Shown piece after piece: positions 15,943-23,857 of a DNA stretch of 64,000 nucleotides. The stretch is taken from assembly GCA_020638995.1 (NCBI GenBank), contig JACKHM010000001.1, forward strand, positions 2,728,001-2,792,000, given 5' to 3'. Positions within the stretch are counted from its first letter, which is position 1. Every line of letters begins with the position of its first letter. The translations under genes were made by a program, and so were the position numbers. Source of the DNA: Planctomycetaceae bacterium (GTDB lineage: Bacteria > Planctomycetota > Planctomycetia > Pirellulales > Pirellulaceae). The notes beneath the pieces were generated by a model, which saw nothing but the letters and a program-made list of their open reading frames with translations, was not told the origin of the DNA and did no database searches.

Positions 15943-16971
15943 TCAACCACTCTTAACCCAGTCTTCGAGCTTGCTGTAATGGGCTCGATACCACTTGAGC
16001 AATCGTGCGGCCCCATGCACGCAATTCTTCACACTGTCGCTCTGCTCGGAGATTGGTTTGTTCAAGTCCAAACGCGGCAACCCAAGAAGTTGTACGCGGA
16101 TGATTGTTTTGCCGCTTGGCTGATCAATTGTCATGTCTTCGTCGATGATGCCCTGTAACTTGGGAACATACCACTCTCGCCGTGAGCCCCATCCTCGGAA
16201 TTCAATCCCCACCCACCCCTCCTTCAATCGATGCTCCAGAAACAATTTCCCTACGCCGGCCGAAAGACGCGGGGTAATGTCGTAGAAGAATTTGTCGCTC
16301 CCGAGGCTCCGCCCTCGACGTGGCTTTTGCTGAAGTGCAGGCTCGTTCTTCCGGACGATGTCAAAGTAGTCATCGAAGAACTGCGTTCTCTCGTCGTCGT
16401 TGACCCGCTGTCCGCCTCGTCGGCATTTCTCGATTGCATGGGCCAACATCAGCGAGCGATGCTCTTTCCTTCGTTCGATTTCCGATAAAGGCTGTTCATC
16501 GGGCGACTGGATCTGCTCGATAAGCTCTTCATAAGCGATCTTCATGTCAAACGATTCACTTGATACGTTCTCCAAGTAACGTCTGGGAGCCACAATCACC
16601 GTCATCGACACAGTGTTGCCCCTCTCGCTCCTGACCATTTCGGCACGCTTGCGATATCGTTCCGGTTGATCGGCTGTGAACTGAGCATCAATTTTGTCTT
16701 CAATAAGAAATAACGCTGAGAATTCACCCGCAGAGCCTTTTCCAGAGATGGTGACCTCTAGGTCGGATTCGCCACTGCCTTCGCCGGAATAACTCACGGA
16801 GTGTCGTGCTGTGCAGACAACGGATTCAAGTATGGGCAGTCGTTCATTGGCTTCGCGAGCCCTTTGATAGAACCAGGTGACGAACGGCGGGCTGCACCAA
16901 AACTCTTCCAGCAGCAACAAGTCAATGTCCCACTCACGGATCACTGCGAATCGGTCCATTGTTGTTTTCAT
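15943..16971 (-). CDS. PD-(D/E)XK nuclease-superfamily protein
   Basis: In the 342-residue protein, the segment near residue 75 has SGESDLEV, a short gap, then LFLIEDKIDAQFTADQPERY. That is the D...EDK arrangement of PD-(D/E)XK nucleases in the group of small stand-alone proteins often found in defence islands. The C-terminus is a beta-rich region (GWVGIEFRGW, IRVQLLGLP) of unknown role. It reads opposite to the DUF1257/DUF2997 genes and is not in an obvious operon. Whether it cuts DNA is not shown by the sequence. Confidence 0.75.
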   Translation of the reverse strand: MKTTMDRFAVIREWDIDLLLLEEFWCSPPFVTWFYQRAREANERLPILESVVCTARHSVSYSGEGSGESDLEVTISGKGSAGEFSALFLIEDKIDAQFTADQPERYRKRAEMVRSERGNTVSMTVIVAPRRYLENVSSESFDMKIAYEELIEQIQSPDEQPLSEIERRKEHRSLMLAHAIEKCRRGGQRVNDDERTQFFDDYFDIVRKNEPALQQKPRRGRSLGSDKFFYDITPRLSAGVGKLFLEHRLKEGWVGIEFRGWGSRREWYVPKLQGIIDEDMTIDQPSGKTIIRVQLLGLPRLDLNKPISEQSDSVKNCVHGAARLLKWYRAHYSKLEDWVKSG

Positions 16972-17046
16972 CTGCTGACCTCAGAGGTGATCTCTGCTCC
17001 ACGACATCAGAGCCTGCCGTATTGTAGCGGGTCAACACTGACAGGG

Positions 17047-17098
17047 CTCATCGCCACCTGTTTCACCGGCACTGGATTCAATCGCGGGACGACTCAAT
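17047..17098 (+). other. Short fragment resembling the 5' end of the Ycf46-like ATPase gene
   Basis: The plus-strand frame reads LIATCFTGTGFNRGTTQ and then stops; the ATPase at 20.8 kb reads YIAACFTGLWIQSHEHED. Nucleotide identity is visible for about 40 bases (CATCGCC-CCTGTTTCAC and GGATTCAATC). It lies just beyond the stop of the ADP-ribosylglycohydrolase gene. It may be a trace of a duplicated ATPase gene, but the match is short. Confidence 0.35.
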
Positions 17099-18149
17099 AG
17101 GGCGGAAGCAGCCTGCGGAATCCGTGAGTCAGGACCACCCCCAGAAAGAAACTATTGCGGGCCACGATGCCAAGCGGCGGAAAACTCAACGGTCTCGCGG
17201 GTATTCCGCTTGCTTCGACATCGTGCAACTGCTCGGCCAACTGTTCCATCCAAGACACCGTTCTGGGCCATTCGCAAAGTCCCTGTAGCCACTCTTCTGG
17301 GATTCCCTCCTTGCCCACCTTGCAGCCGATAATCCCGCCCACAATCGCGGCAGTCGAGTCGGTGTCGCCGCCGCAACGCACAACTTCCATGATTGCCTGT
17401 CGAAAATCCTGCTGATAGCTCAGCCAAGCATGGATCGCCACTGGCACCGTATGGTAAACGTAGCCTGAGACTCCTTTCTCTAATCCCAGCGATGCGGCAA
17501 AGGTTCGCGGTGTTTCATTGCGAGTGACGCTATCGACGGCTTGATCCAGAAGGTCCAGTAACTGGTCGGCTGGTTGCTCTGCGAGATTTCGACGCAACAT
17601 CTGCACGAAGTCATGACCATCGACTGCTGAGTCGCGACATGCCAGATTTGCTGCCAGTGCGACCGCCAGTGCTCCGTATTCAGCTTTGGGATCGGTATGC
17701 GTGATTCGAGTGGAAGCCCGCACGAATTGCTTGAGCAGTTCGTGATCCTCGATGGCGACACCCAATATCGGACTTCGCATGGCGGGTCCGTTGCCCGCCG
17801 AAAAGACGCCGCTGTTTGCGGGTGACACTCCCAAGCAGAGTTTGCAACATGCCCGTAGCATCGCCAAGCCAGTGCCAGCAGGAAAACTCACCAGCCAGAG
17901 CCGCAATCGCCGTGCAAGTTGGCGTGTAAACGACTCGACATCGTTTCCAGAAGCGATCAACGCCTGGGCCACCATGCAGGCATGTTCCGTGTCATCGGAG
18001 ACCAGCCCTTGACCGAACATCAGGCGATGGCGTTCGGGAGCACCCAGCAATCGTAGTGCTCGACGCGGAGACAAGCCTTCGTAAGGCAGCCCAATCGCAT
18101 CGCCAATCGCGGTCCCGAGGATCGATCCGGTGAGTGATCTGGCGTTCAT
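17094..18149 (-). CDS. ADP-ribosylglycohydrolase-family protein
   Basis: These enzymes remove ADP-ribose from proteins or small molecules using paired magnesium ions. The 351-residue protein has the N-terminal LGTAIGDAIGLPYEG, then VSDDTEH (metal ligands), THTDPKAEYGALAVALA, and the C-terminal GGDTDSTAAIVGGIIG (metal ligands). The four motifs are complete, so it is probably active. The start is set at the ATG of MNARSLTG (18149); an ATG 12 bases upstream is possible. It is the last gene of a leftward run that begins with an HD phosphohydrolase, and it overlaps the reconstructed end of the SDR gene. Confidence 0.9.
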   Translation of the reverse strand: MNARSLTGSILGTAIGDAIGLPYEGLSPRRALRLLGAPERHRLMFGQGLVSDDTEHACMVAQALIASGNDVESFTRQLARRLRLWLVSFPAGTGLAMLRACCKLCLGVSPANSGVFSAGNGPAMRSPILGVAIEDHELLKQFVRASTRITHTDPKAEYGALAVALAANLACRDSAVDGHDFVQMLRRNLAEQPADQLLDLLDQAVDSVTRNETPRTFAASLGLEKGVSGYVYHTVPVAIHAWLSYQQDFRQAIMEVVRCGGDTDSTAAIVGGIIGCKVGKEGIPEEWLQGLCEWPRTVSWMEQLAEQLHDVEASGIPARPLSFPPLGIVARNSFFLGVVLTHGFRRLLPPY

Positions 18150-18183
18150 TACTTCAAACATCCCGAGCGTGTTTGCAACGCCG

Positions 18184-18929
18184 TTATCGCAGGTCACGTC
18201 CGCCGTTGACGTCGAGCGTTGCTCCCGTCACGAACTGGGATGCGTCACTAGCCAGAAAGACAATGCTTTGGGCAATCTCTCGCGGTTCGGCGAATCTCCC
18301 CACGAGTACCTTTTCTCAGCGTAGTCTGGCGGTAAGCTGGCAGCCGTCTGCTGTCCCATCTCGGTGAGTGTCATTCCCGGTGCGACGCAGTTAACACGGA
18401 CCTTTGGTGCCAAAGCCCGAGCAGCACTCTTGGTTAGATTGACCAAACCTGCTTTGGCGGCAGCGTAGTGAGCGTGATGCGGAACGCCGGTGTGAGCGGC
18501 GACGCTGGCTACGATCACGACAGCCGCGTTGTCGCTAAGTAAGTGTCTGGCCGTGTGCAGTACGTTAAAGGTGCCATTCAGATTGACATCGACAATGCGT
18601 TTCCACTCGGCAGGCGTCAGCTCGCCAAACGGCATCGAGGTGGCTTCCCCGGCACAGAGCACAAGCACATCGAGTGGTCGTGCATCGTCCGGCAACGCCG
18701 CAATTGCTTTCTCGACTTCTTTGTCTTGCGTCATGTCCATCTGGCACAACCATGCCTCTCGTTCCAGATCTCGAATCGCGTCCGCCGTACGTGCCGCCCC
18801 AGCTTCATTGCTGTGATAACTGACGATGACATTGGTACCTTCTTCGGCCAGAAGCTGAGCCGTGGCGGCTCCAATGCCGCTCGACGCTCCAGTAACGAGT
18901 GCTGTTTTTCCAGACAGTCCAAGATCCAT
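18184..18929 (-). pseudogene. SDR-family oxidoreductase with a single-base frameshift near its C-terminus
   Basis: The N-terminal 215 residues are a complete classical SDR: the cofactor motif TGASSGIG near residue 13, LVLCAGEA (NAG-like), the catalytic Ser region VASVAAHTG, YAAAK for the catalytic Tyr and Lys, and VAPGMTLT. After PPDYAEK the annotated frame turns into unrelated residues (RYSWGDSPNRERL), whereas the next frame gives VLVGRFAEPREIAQSIVFLA, then DASQFVTGATLDVNGGRD and a TAA at 18184. That is the normal SDR ending. One missing A in the A-run near 18315 would restore a 249-residue protein. The shortened frame ends at 18228. Lies between the cupin and ADP-ribosylglycohydrolase genes, same strand. 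Confidence 0.85.
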
Positions 18930-18966
18930 CCGCCGACTCCTCGCCCAATCTAGTACCGCTCGTTGA

Positions 18967-19320
18967 TCACTCAGGATAAAACAGATCGTCATCGGCAATG
19001 TCTGGAATGCCGATCACCAGCACTCGCATCTTCCCTTTGGCTCCATGCACGACTCCTGGCGGGATCTGCACGATGGAGCCCTTGCGAACAGGATGCAGCT
19101 CGCCGTCCAGCATGACCGTCCCTTCGCCATCGAGCACGTAATAAAGTTCGGTGCCACGTTTGTGGTAGTGCTCGCGGGCTCCATCGATGTCGACGGCGTG
19201 AACCCACGCGGCCACGTCGGAATCTTCACGGCTTATCAACCGATCTCGCCAGCCGCACGTACTTCGCTCGCGAGGAGCTTCACCTTCATGCCGAACCAGC
19301 GTTTGGAGCTTCGTGGTCAT
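18967..19320 (-). CDS. Cupin-domain protein
   Basis: The 117-residue protein has one cupin barrel: the first motif is DGAREHYHKRGTELYYVLDG (two His plus Glu as metal ligands) and the second is GSIVQIPPGVVHGAKG (final His). The four metal ligands are conserved, so it probably binds a metal ion. Substrate unknown. It begins ten bases after the stop of the epimerase gene and ends 37 bases before the SDR start, which points to an operon with both. Confidence 0.88.
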   Translation of the reverse strand: MTTKLQTLVRHEGEAPRERSTCGWRDRLISREDSDVAAWVHAVDIDGAREHYHKRGTELYYVLDGEGTVMLDGELHPVRKGSIVQIPPGVVHGAKGKMRVLVIGIPDIADDDLFYPE

Positions 19321-19330
19321 TCTGTTGCTC

Positions 19331-20230
19331 CTAGCTCCTTACACCGTCGACCAGGGTGGCCACGGTGCCTTTCAACAACTTCTCTCCACCGAACTCCATC
19401 CCCAAAGCACGAATCTTTTCGGTGACGATTTGATGTTTTGGTTGCTTGGGTTCGCCGATGATCTGGCTCTTGCTGCCAGACAGTTCATTGGCAAGCGTGG
19501 CCACGTCCAACTCCGACACGTAGCGGTCGTAACAGTTGAAGGCTTCTCCGGCGATTCCGTCTGCCGTCAACAAAACACCGACCGCCTTGGCCACATCAGC
19601 AGCATGGACTTCTTTGCCTCCGCGTGAACATTGCACCGTCTCGCCACGCACGACCGCCGAAACAAGGTCAAACCATTTGCTGTTCTGGATCGGTCGGGTC
19701 ACGCCGTAAACGCCCGTTGGTCGCAAGGCACAGATCGGGTAACCGTCTCCTAGACCATAACTATGGACGAACTTCTCGATGGCCGCCTTGTGGGCTCCGT
19801 AGTGACTCGTCGCCCAGAGCGGATGAGCCTCATCGAGCGGGCGGTCGTCGAGGATCTTTTCATGCACGGCACAGGTTGAAATAAACACGAAGCGACTGAC
19901 ACCGGCCCGTCGAGCCGCCTCGATCAACATCAGAGTGCCGACCACGTTCTTCTGGACAAACTCGATCACGTCACCTTCGGCACCGCGAAATCCTGTCCCC
20001 GGTCGGTAGAGGGCCGCATGGACCACTGCGTCGCAGCCAGCGACCAGCATGTTCGCACTCTCGGGATTACCCAAGTCTCCCACAAGCCACTCCAGATCGC
20101 CGCTGGGGTCAAAGCCTGTGCGGTCGCTCGACGGGCGATACCAGCAACGAAGTTGATGACCCTGTTCTGCCAAGTGATTTGCGATGTAGCGACCAATGAA
20201 TCCCGTAGCTCCCGTTAATGCGACCCGCAT
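19331..20230 (-). CDS. NAD(P)-dependent epimerase/dehydratase (extended SDR)
   Basis: A Rossmann motif, ALTGATGFIGRYIANHLAEQ, opens this 299-residue protein. DAVVHAALYRPG follows near residue 70, SRFVFISTCAVHEK near residue 117, and the active-site YGAHK near residue 150. LRPTGVYGVTRP completes the extended-SDR pattern. Such enzymes act on nucleotide sugars or similar substrates. The upstream AGGAAAGGAAAG supports the ATG at 20230. It follows the HD phosphohydrolase gene by 31 bases and precedes the cupin by ten, all on the minus strand. Confidence 0.88.
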   Translation of the reverse strand: MRVALTGATGFIGRYIANHLAEQGHQLRCWYRPSSDRTGFDPSGDLEWLVGDLGNPESANMLVAGCDAVVHAALYRPGTGFRGAEGDVIEFVQKNVVGTLMLIEAARRAGVSRFVFISTCAVHEKILDDRPLDEAHPLWATSHYGAHKAAIEKFVHSYGLGDGYPICALRPTGVYGVTRPIQNSKWFDLVSAVVRGETVQCSRGGKEVHAADVAKAVGVLLTADGIAGEAFNCYDRYVSELDVATLANELSGSKSQIIGEPKQPKHQIVTEKIRALGMEFGGEKLLKGTVATLVDGVRS

Positions 20231-20261
20231 CGCTTTCCTTTCCTGTAGCGAGATGGAATGG

Positions 20262-20771
20262 TCATGAAATCAGCTCGTGGACGACGCCAACAGCTTTCTG
20301 TAGTCGTGGATCATCTCCGGCACACTGAATCGCTCGCTTCGCCTTTGCCGCGACCTTCGCCCGCTCGGAATCGTTGCGAGCGTCCGAGTAGTTGTCGAAG
20401 ACATCAGCCAGTTTGATGAGGCGAGCCGCCCACGGTGCTTGGGTGAGCCCTGCATCGTATCGTTCTTCCCGTTCCTCTTCTGGCAATCGGGAATCTTTGG
20501 TCAGCGACACCACGAGATCTGCCACGTTGTGTCCAAACTCTTGCAACAAATCATCGTAGTCGGTGGTCGTGTCCTCAATGACGTCGTGCAGGATCGCGGC
20601 GGCAAGCACTTGCGGGTCACTAACTTCAAAGATGTCACGCACGGTCATAGCGACCCGCACGGGGTGAGCAAAGTACGGCGTTCGCTCGTCCTTGCGAAGC
20701 TGCCCGGAGTGCTGTCGTGCGGCAAACGAAATCGCCTTTTGCCAGAGCTTGAAGTCTTGTTCGCCAACCAT
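20262..20771 (-). CDS. HD-domain phosphohydrolase (RelA/SpoT hydrolase/MESH1-like)
   Basis: A 169-residue stand-alone HD domain. The segments RQHSGQLRKDERTPYFAHPV, AAAILHDVIEDTTTDYDDL and LIKLADVFDNYSDAR correspond to the hydrolase-domain motifs of RelA/SpoT and of small alarmone hydrolases such as MESH1, including the His-Asp pair in LHDVIEDT. A (p)ppGpp or related nucleotide phosphatase activity is likely but the specificity is inferred. The gene is divergent from the Ycf46-like ATPase with 33 bases between the starts, and it heads the leftward cluster that ends with the ADP-ribosylglycohydrolase. Confidence 0.85.
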   Translation of the reverse strand: MVGEQDFKLWQKAISFAARQHSGQLRKDERTPYFAHPVRVAMTVRDIFEVSDPQVLAAAILHDVIEDTTTDYDDLLQEFGHNVADLVVSLTKDSRLPEEEREERYDAGLTQAPWAARLIKLADVFDNYSDARNDSERAKVAAKAKRAIQCAGDDPRLQKAVGVVHELIS

Positions 20772-20804
20772 AACGCATATTCCCTTTCCTGAGAGGCTTT
20801 GCTC

Positions 20805-22301
20805 ATGACTCTATCAAATAGCTTGCGTGAATACATCGCCGCCTGTTTCACGGGCCTTTGGATTCAATCCCACGAACACGAAGACGCGTTGTCCGAAGTC
20901 GCCCAGCTCTGCCGCGATGAAAACTGGCGACTCGCAACCTGGGACATTGCCCGAGGTCTGCAAGTTTCTGGCCAAAGCGACGACGCCGAATCAACAGGCT
21001 CCGATCCACTGGCCGCGATCCGATCCATCAATACGTTGGCTTCACCAGACAGCTCGGCCATCCTGGTGTTAAGCAACTTTCATCGATTCATGAACAGTGC
21101 CGAGATCGTCCAAGCTCTTCAGCACCAGATCGTTCAAGGCAAACAAAACCGTACCTTCATTGTCATTCTGTCGCCGGTTGTTCAGGTGCCAACGGAACTG
21201 GACAAACAGATCGTCGTCATCGAACACGAGTTGCCCGGTCGCGAGCAACTTGAAGAGCTGGCTCGCAGCATTGCCACTGAAGAAGGTGAACTGCCAGAGG
21301 GCAATGAGTTAAGCACCGTGCTTGATGCGGCGGCGGGACTCACTCGTTACGAAGCGGAAGCTGCGTTCAGTCTGTCGTTGGTTCGAGAGCAGGCAATTCG
21401 TCCCCAGTCCATTTGGGAACTGAAGTCCCAGATGCTAAAGAAAAGCGGATTGGTCTCGCTGCATCGTGGCAGCGAATCCTTCGATGATCTCGGTGGCTTA
21501 GACGCGTTGAAATCGTTCTGTACACGGGCCATGCGAAACCAAGGGCACGGGAACCTGCTCAAACGGCCTCGCGGTGTCATGCTTCTTGGAATTCCAGGAA
21601 CTGGAAAATCTGCGTTTGCCAAAGCTCTTGGCAACGAAACAGGACGCCCAACGCTGACACTCGATATCGGTTCGCTGATGGGATCGTTAGTCGGCCAGAC
21701 GGAGAGCAACATTCGACAAGCGTTGCAGATCGCGGACGCCATGCAGCCCTGTGTGTTGTTTCTGGATGAATGCGAAAAGGCACTCGCAGGTGTTGCGAGT
21801 TCTGGTCAGACAGACAGTGGCGTGTCGGCACGGTTGTTCGGCTCGTTCTTGAGTTGGTTGAACGACCACACGAGCGATGTGTTCGTGGTGGCGACCTGCA
21901 ACGACATTAGCAAGCTGCCGCCCGAGTTCAGTCGAGCCGAGCGGTTTGACGGGGTTTTCTTCTTGGACCTGCCGGGTGCGACCCAGAAGGGCAAGATCTG
22001 GGATATCTGCTTGAACCTGTTCGAGCTTGATGCTGACCAGCCGAAGCCCAAGACAACCGATTGGACCGGTGCCGAGATTCGCAGTTGTTGCCGATTGGCG
22101 GCCTTACTTGATATCTCACTAGTTGAAGCTGCTCAGAATGTCGTGCCGGTTGCTGTTACCGCCGCTGAATCGGTTACCCGTTTGCGTGATTGGGCTTCGG
22201 GCCGTTGCCTGGATGCTGACGTGCCGGGGATCTACAACCCGTCTGGTAACAAGCAGGCCAAGGCTCGTCGCAGCATTCCGCGTGATCCGTCGTTGAACTG
22301 A
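20805..22301 (+). CDS. Ycf46-like AAA ATPase
   Basis: The ATG at 20805 follows a GAGAGG stretch. The 498-residue protein has an N-terminal non-ATPase half (LREYIAACFTGLWIQSHEHE, residues 8-27, then a RecA-like fold region) and a C-terminal AAA domain: Walker A GIPGTGKSAFAKAL near residue 265, Walker B VLFLDECEKAL near residue 320, and the sensor and arginine-finger region FSRAERFDGVFFLDLP near residue 375. Cyanobacterial Ycf46 has this layout and is encoded near Ycf35 (DUF1257) in many genomes. The function is poorly known. Its C-terminus, GIYNPSGNKQAKARRSIPRD, is repeated in a degenerate fragment at 23.6 kb. Confidence 0.85.
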   Translation: MTLSNSLREYIAACFTGLWIQSHEHEDALSEVAQLCRDENWRLATWDIARGLQVSGQSDDAESTGSDPLAAIRSINTLASPDSSAILVLSNFHRFMNSAEIVQALQHQIVQGKQNRTFIVILSPVVQVPTELDKQIVVIEHELPGREQLEELARSIATEEGELPEGNELSTVLDAAAGLTRYEAEAAFSLSLVREQAIRPQSIWELKSQMLKKSGLVSLHRGSESFDDLGGLDALKSFCTRAMRNQGHGNLLKRPRGVMLLGIPGTGKSAFAKALGNETGRPTLTLDIGSLMGSLVGQTESNIRQALQIADAMQPCVLFLDECEKALAGVASSGQTDSGVSARLFGSFLSWLNDHTSDVFVVATCNDISKLPPEFSRAERFDGVFFLDLPGATQKGKIWDICLNLFELDADQPKPKTTDWTGAEIRSCCRLAALLDISLVEAAQNVVPVAVTAAESVTRLRDWASGRCLDADVPGIYNPSGNKQAKARRSIPRDPSLN

Positions 22302-22543
22302 CAATCTGCTGGTAAGCCGTAGCATCACTGACTGTACATGACACGACGGTCGATTCTCCGCGTTCTCCTCCGGCGACGTATTGTTGTAATTACCGCGAAG
22401 ACTACCTCAATAGTTTACAGAAGCCGCCATGGCCGTTACGGTAGCCAGCAAAGCCAACGACCACGAATGAATGAGAAACGGAGTCCAGTGGTTCGCGGAC
22501 AGCTCGACGCTCGACATACGTAACAGAGAAAGGGAGGCTTCTC

Positions 22544-23197
22544 ATGAAGGACAGTATTCGCCAAGAGTTTCGAGAAACCGGTGATGCAGAAACTGCCGAA
22601 CTCTGCGGTGAGGACTTACGGGCGGTCGAGGAAATCGCCAAGCTACATCCAGCGGATTCTGGACCGCCGCTACTGACCATCCCATTCGGTCACGGTCGTG
22701 TCCCTGATGGCCCTTTGGAACATCCTGACCATAGGTTCTACCGTTCCGGCGATCACAAGCAGTTAATGTTCCGTACCTTTGTCGACAACGACTGGCCAAG
22801 TCATCAAAGCGGGGCTGAATTGGAGGACTGGAAGAGGCGGTGGAGCCATTGGTATTGGGCAGCGGCCAGGGCTTCGCGGCGGACAGATCTCTGGGATGAC
22901 CGTTGGTACGTGCAGAAGATCAGTGTCGGACAAAGCATAGTTATGATCGCGTGCAACGTCGATGATGTGCGATACAGTGCAGTAACTATCCGAAACCGGT
23001 CAGATCAGTGGGAGGTCAACTACCTACCGCGAGGTTCCTCAAATGGTGAGTACTATCAGTTGCACCAGGGGCATGAGGAACGAGCAAAGATTCACGGTCG
23101 TCACTGGGGCTCACACTGGCAGTGGGATATCTGGAATCCTCACAACTATCCTCCTTACGACGGCAACGACTTGATCGTGAGCTGGGGATTCGACTAG
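22544..23197 (+). CDS. Hypothetical protein, 217 residues
   Basis: The ATG at 22544 is preceded by GGGAGG at good spacing, which supports translation. The protein is soluble, rich in Trp, His and Asp (WKRRWSHWYWAAARA, RHWGSHWQWDIWNPHNYPPY) and has no signal peptide. I do not recognise the family. The C-terminal part looks beta-rich with a possible carbohydrate- or ligand-binding character, but that is speculation. It lies 240 bases after the Ycf46-like ATPase on the same strand; the gap between holds no clear gene. Confidence 0.65.
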   Translation: MKDSIRQEFRETGDAETAELCGEDLRAVEEIAKLHPADSGPPLLTIPFGHGRVPDGPLEHPDHRFYRSGDHKQLMFRTFVDNDWPSHQSGAELEDWKRRWSHWYWAAARASRRTDLWDDRWYVQKISVGQSIVMIACNVDDVRYSAVTIRNRSDQWEVNYLPRGSSNGEYYQLHQGHEERAKIHGRHWGSHWQWDIWNPHNYPPYDGNDLIVSWGFD

Positions 23198-23591
23198 GTC
23201 GCTCTATAAGAAGAGTGCAGTAGCCGAAGGCGTAAGCACATTCATCTGACGCCCAGCTACGTGCCGCTGTAATGAATACGAAGACGGTTAAAACGCCCTG
23301 CGAAGTCTCAGAGCGGTTTGCGATTCTTGGGTGTTTCAATGCCAGGTAAACCACTCGTCGTCGCCTTTGGCATGAGCCCAACCGGACCAGAGTGCATGTT
23401 GATTTCGATGGCGAGGCGTATATCGACGTCAAATGTTAGCACTGCGGGCGGTTCCGGTCGTGTTGGATCACAGATGGCACTCCTCGATCAAACCTCGTGG
23501 TAAGACAATCGTCGAAGTCTGATCTGCTGAACGCATGACCAACACTCACTAGCTATAGGAGCATTCCTTTGATCCAAATCATTCGTTTCCT
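23198..23591. other. Gene-poor gap
   Basis: About 394 bases hold no open frame with recognisable protein content on either strand. Reading frames here are short and out of character with the neighbours. The gap ends in the ATPase-like fragment, so it may itself be decayed sequence. Confidence 0.5.
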
Positions 23592-23714
23592 CGCTTGCGT
23601 CTTTGGGCCGCCGATCGTTGTCTGGATGCTGATCAATGTGGGATCTACAACCCGTCTGGGAGTGCTTCATCGAAGTTGCGGCGAAGCATTCCGCGTGATC
23701 CGTCGCTGAATTGA
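23592..23714 (+). pseudogene. Degenerate 3' end of a second Ycf46-like ATPase gene
   Basis: In the appropriate plus frame the fragment reads RLRLWAADRCLDADQCGIYN and then PSGSASSKLRRSIPRDPSLN followed by TGA (23712-23714). The ATPase at 20.8-22.3 kb ends RLRDWASGRCLDADVPGIYN and PSGNKQAKARRSIPRDPSLN. The match extends at the nucleotide level through about 120 bases and includes the stop. Nothing upstream of it resembles the rest of the ATPase, so only the tail survived. This shows that a diverged second copy once lay here. Confidence 0.8.
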
Positions 23715-23857
23715 AAACCGAACTTGAGTTCGGATTTGGATCGCTGGCAGCTCCGCAAGCGGATTGATTGGATGAGCAGCAACTATGCTGACTGCGGCAA
23801 ACGAACACTGCGAGCTTCCGATCCGTTCGTAGTTCTGGTTCTGGACTAGATTAGCAT

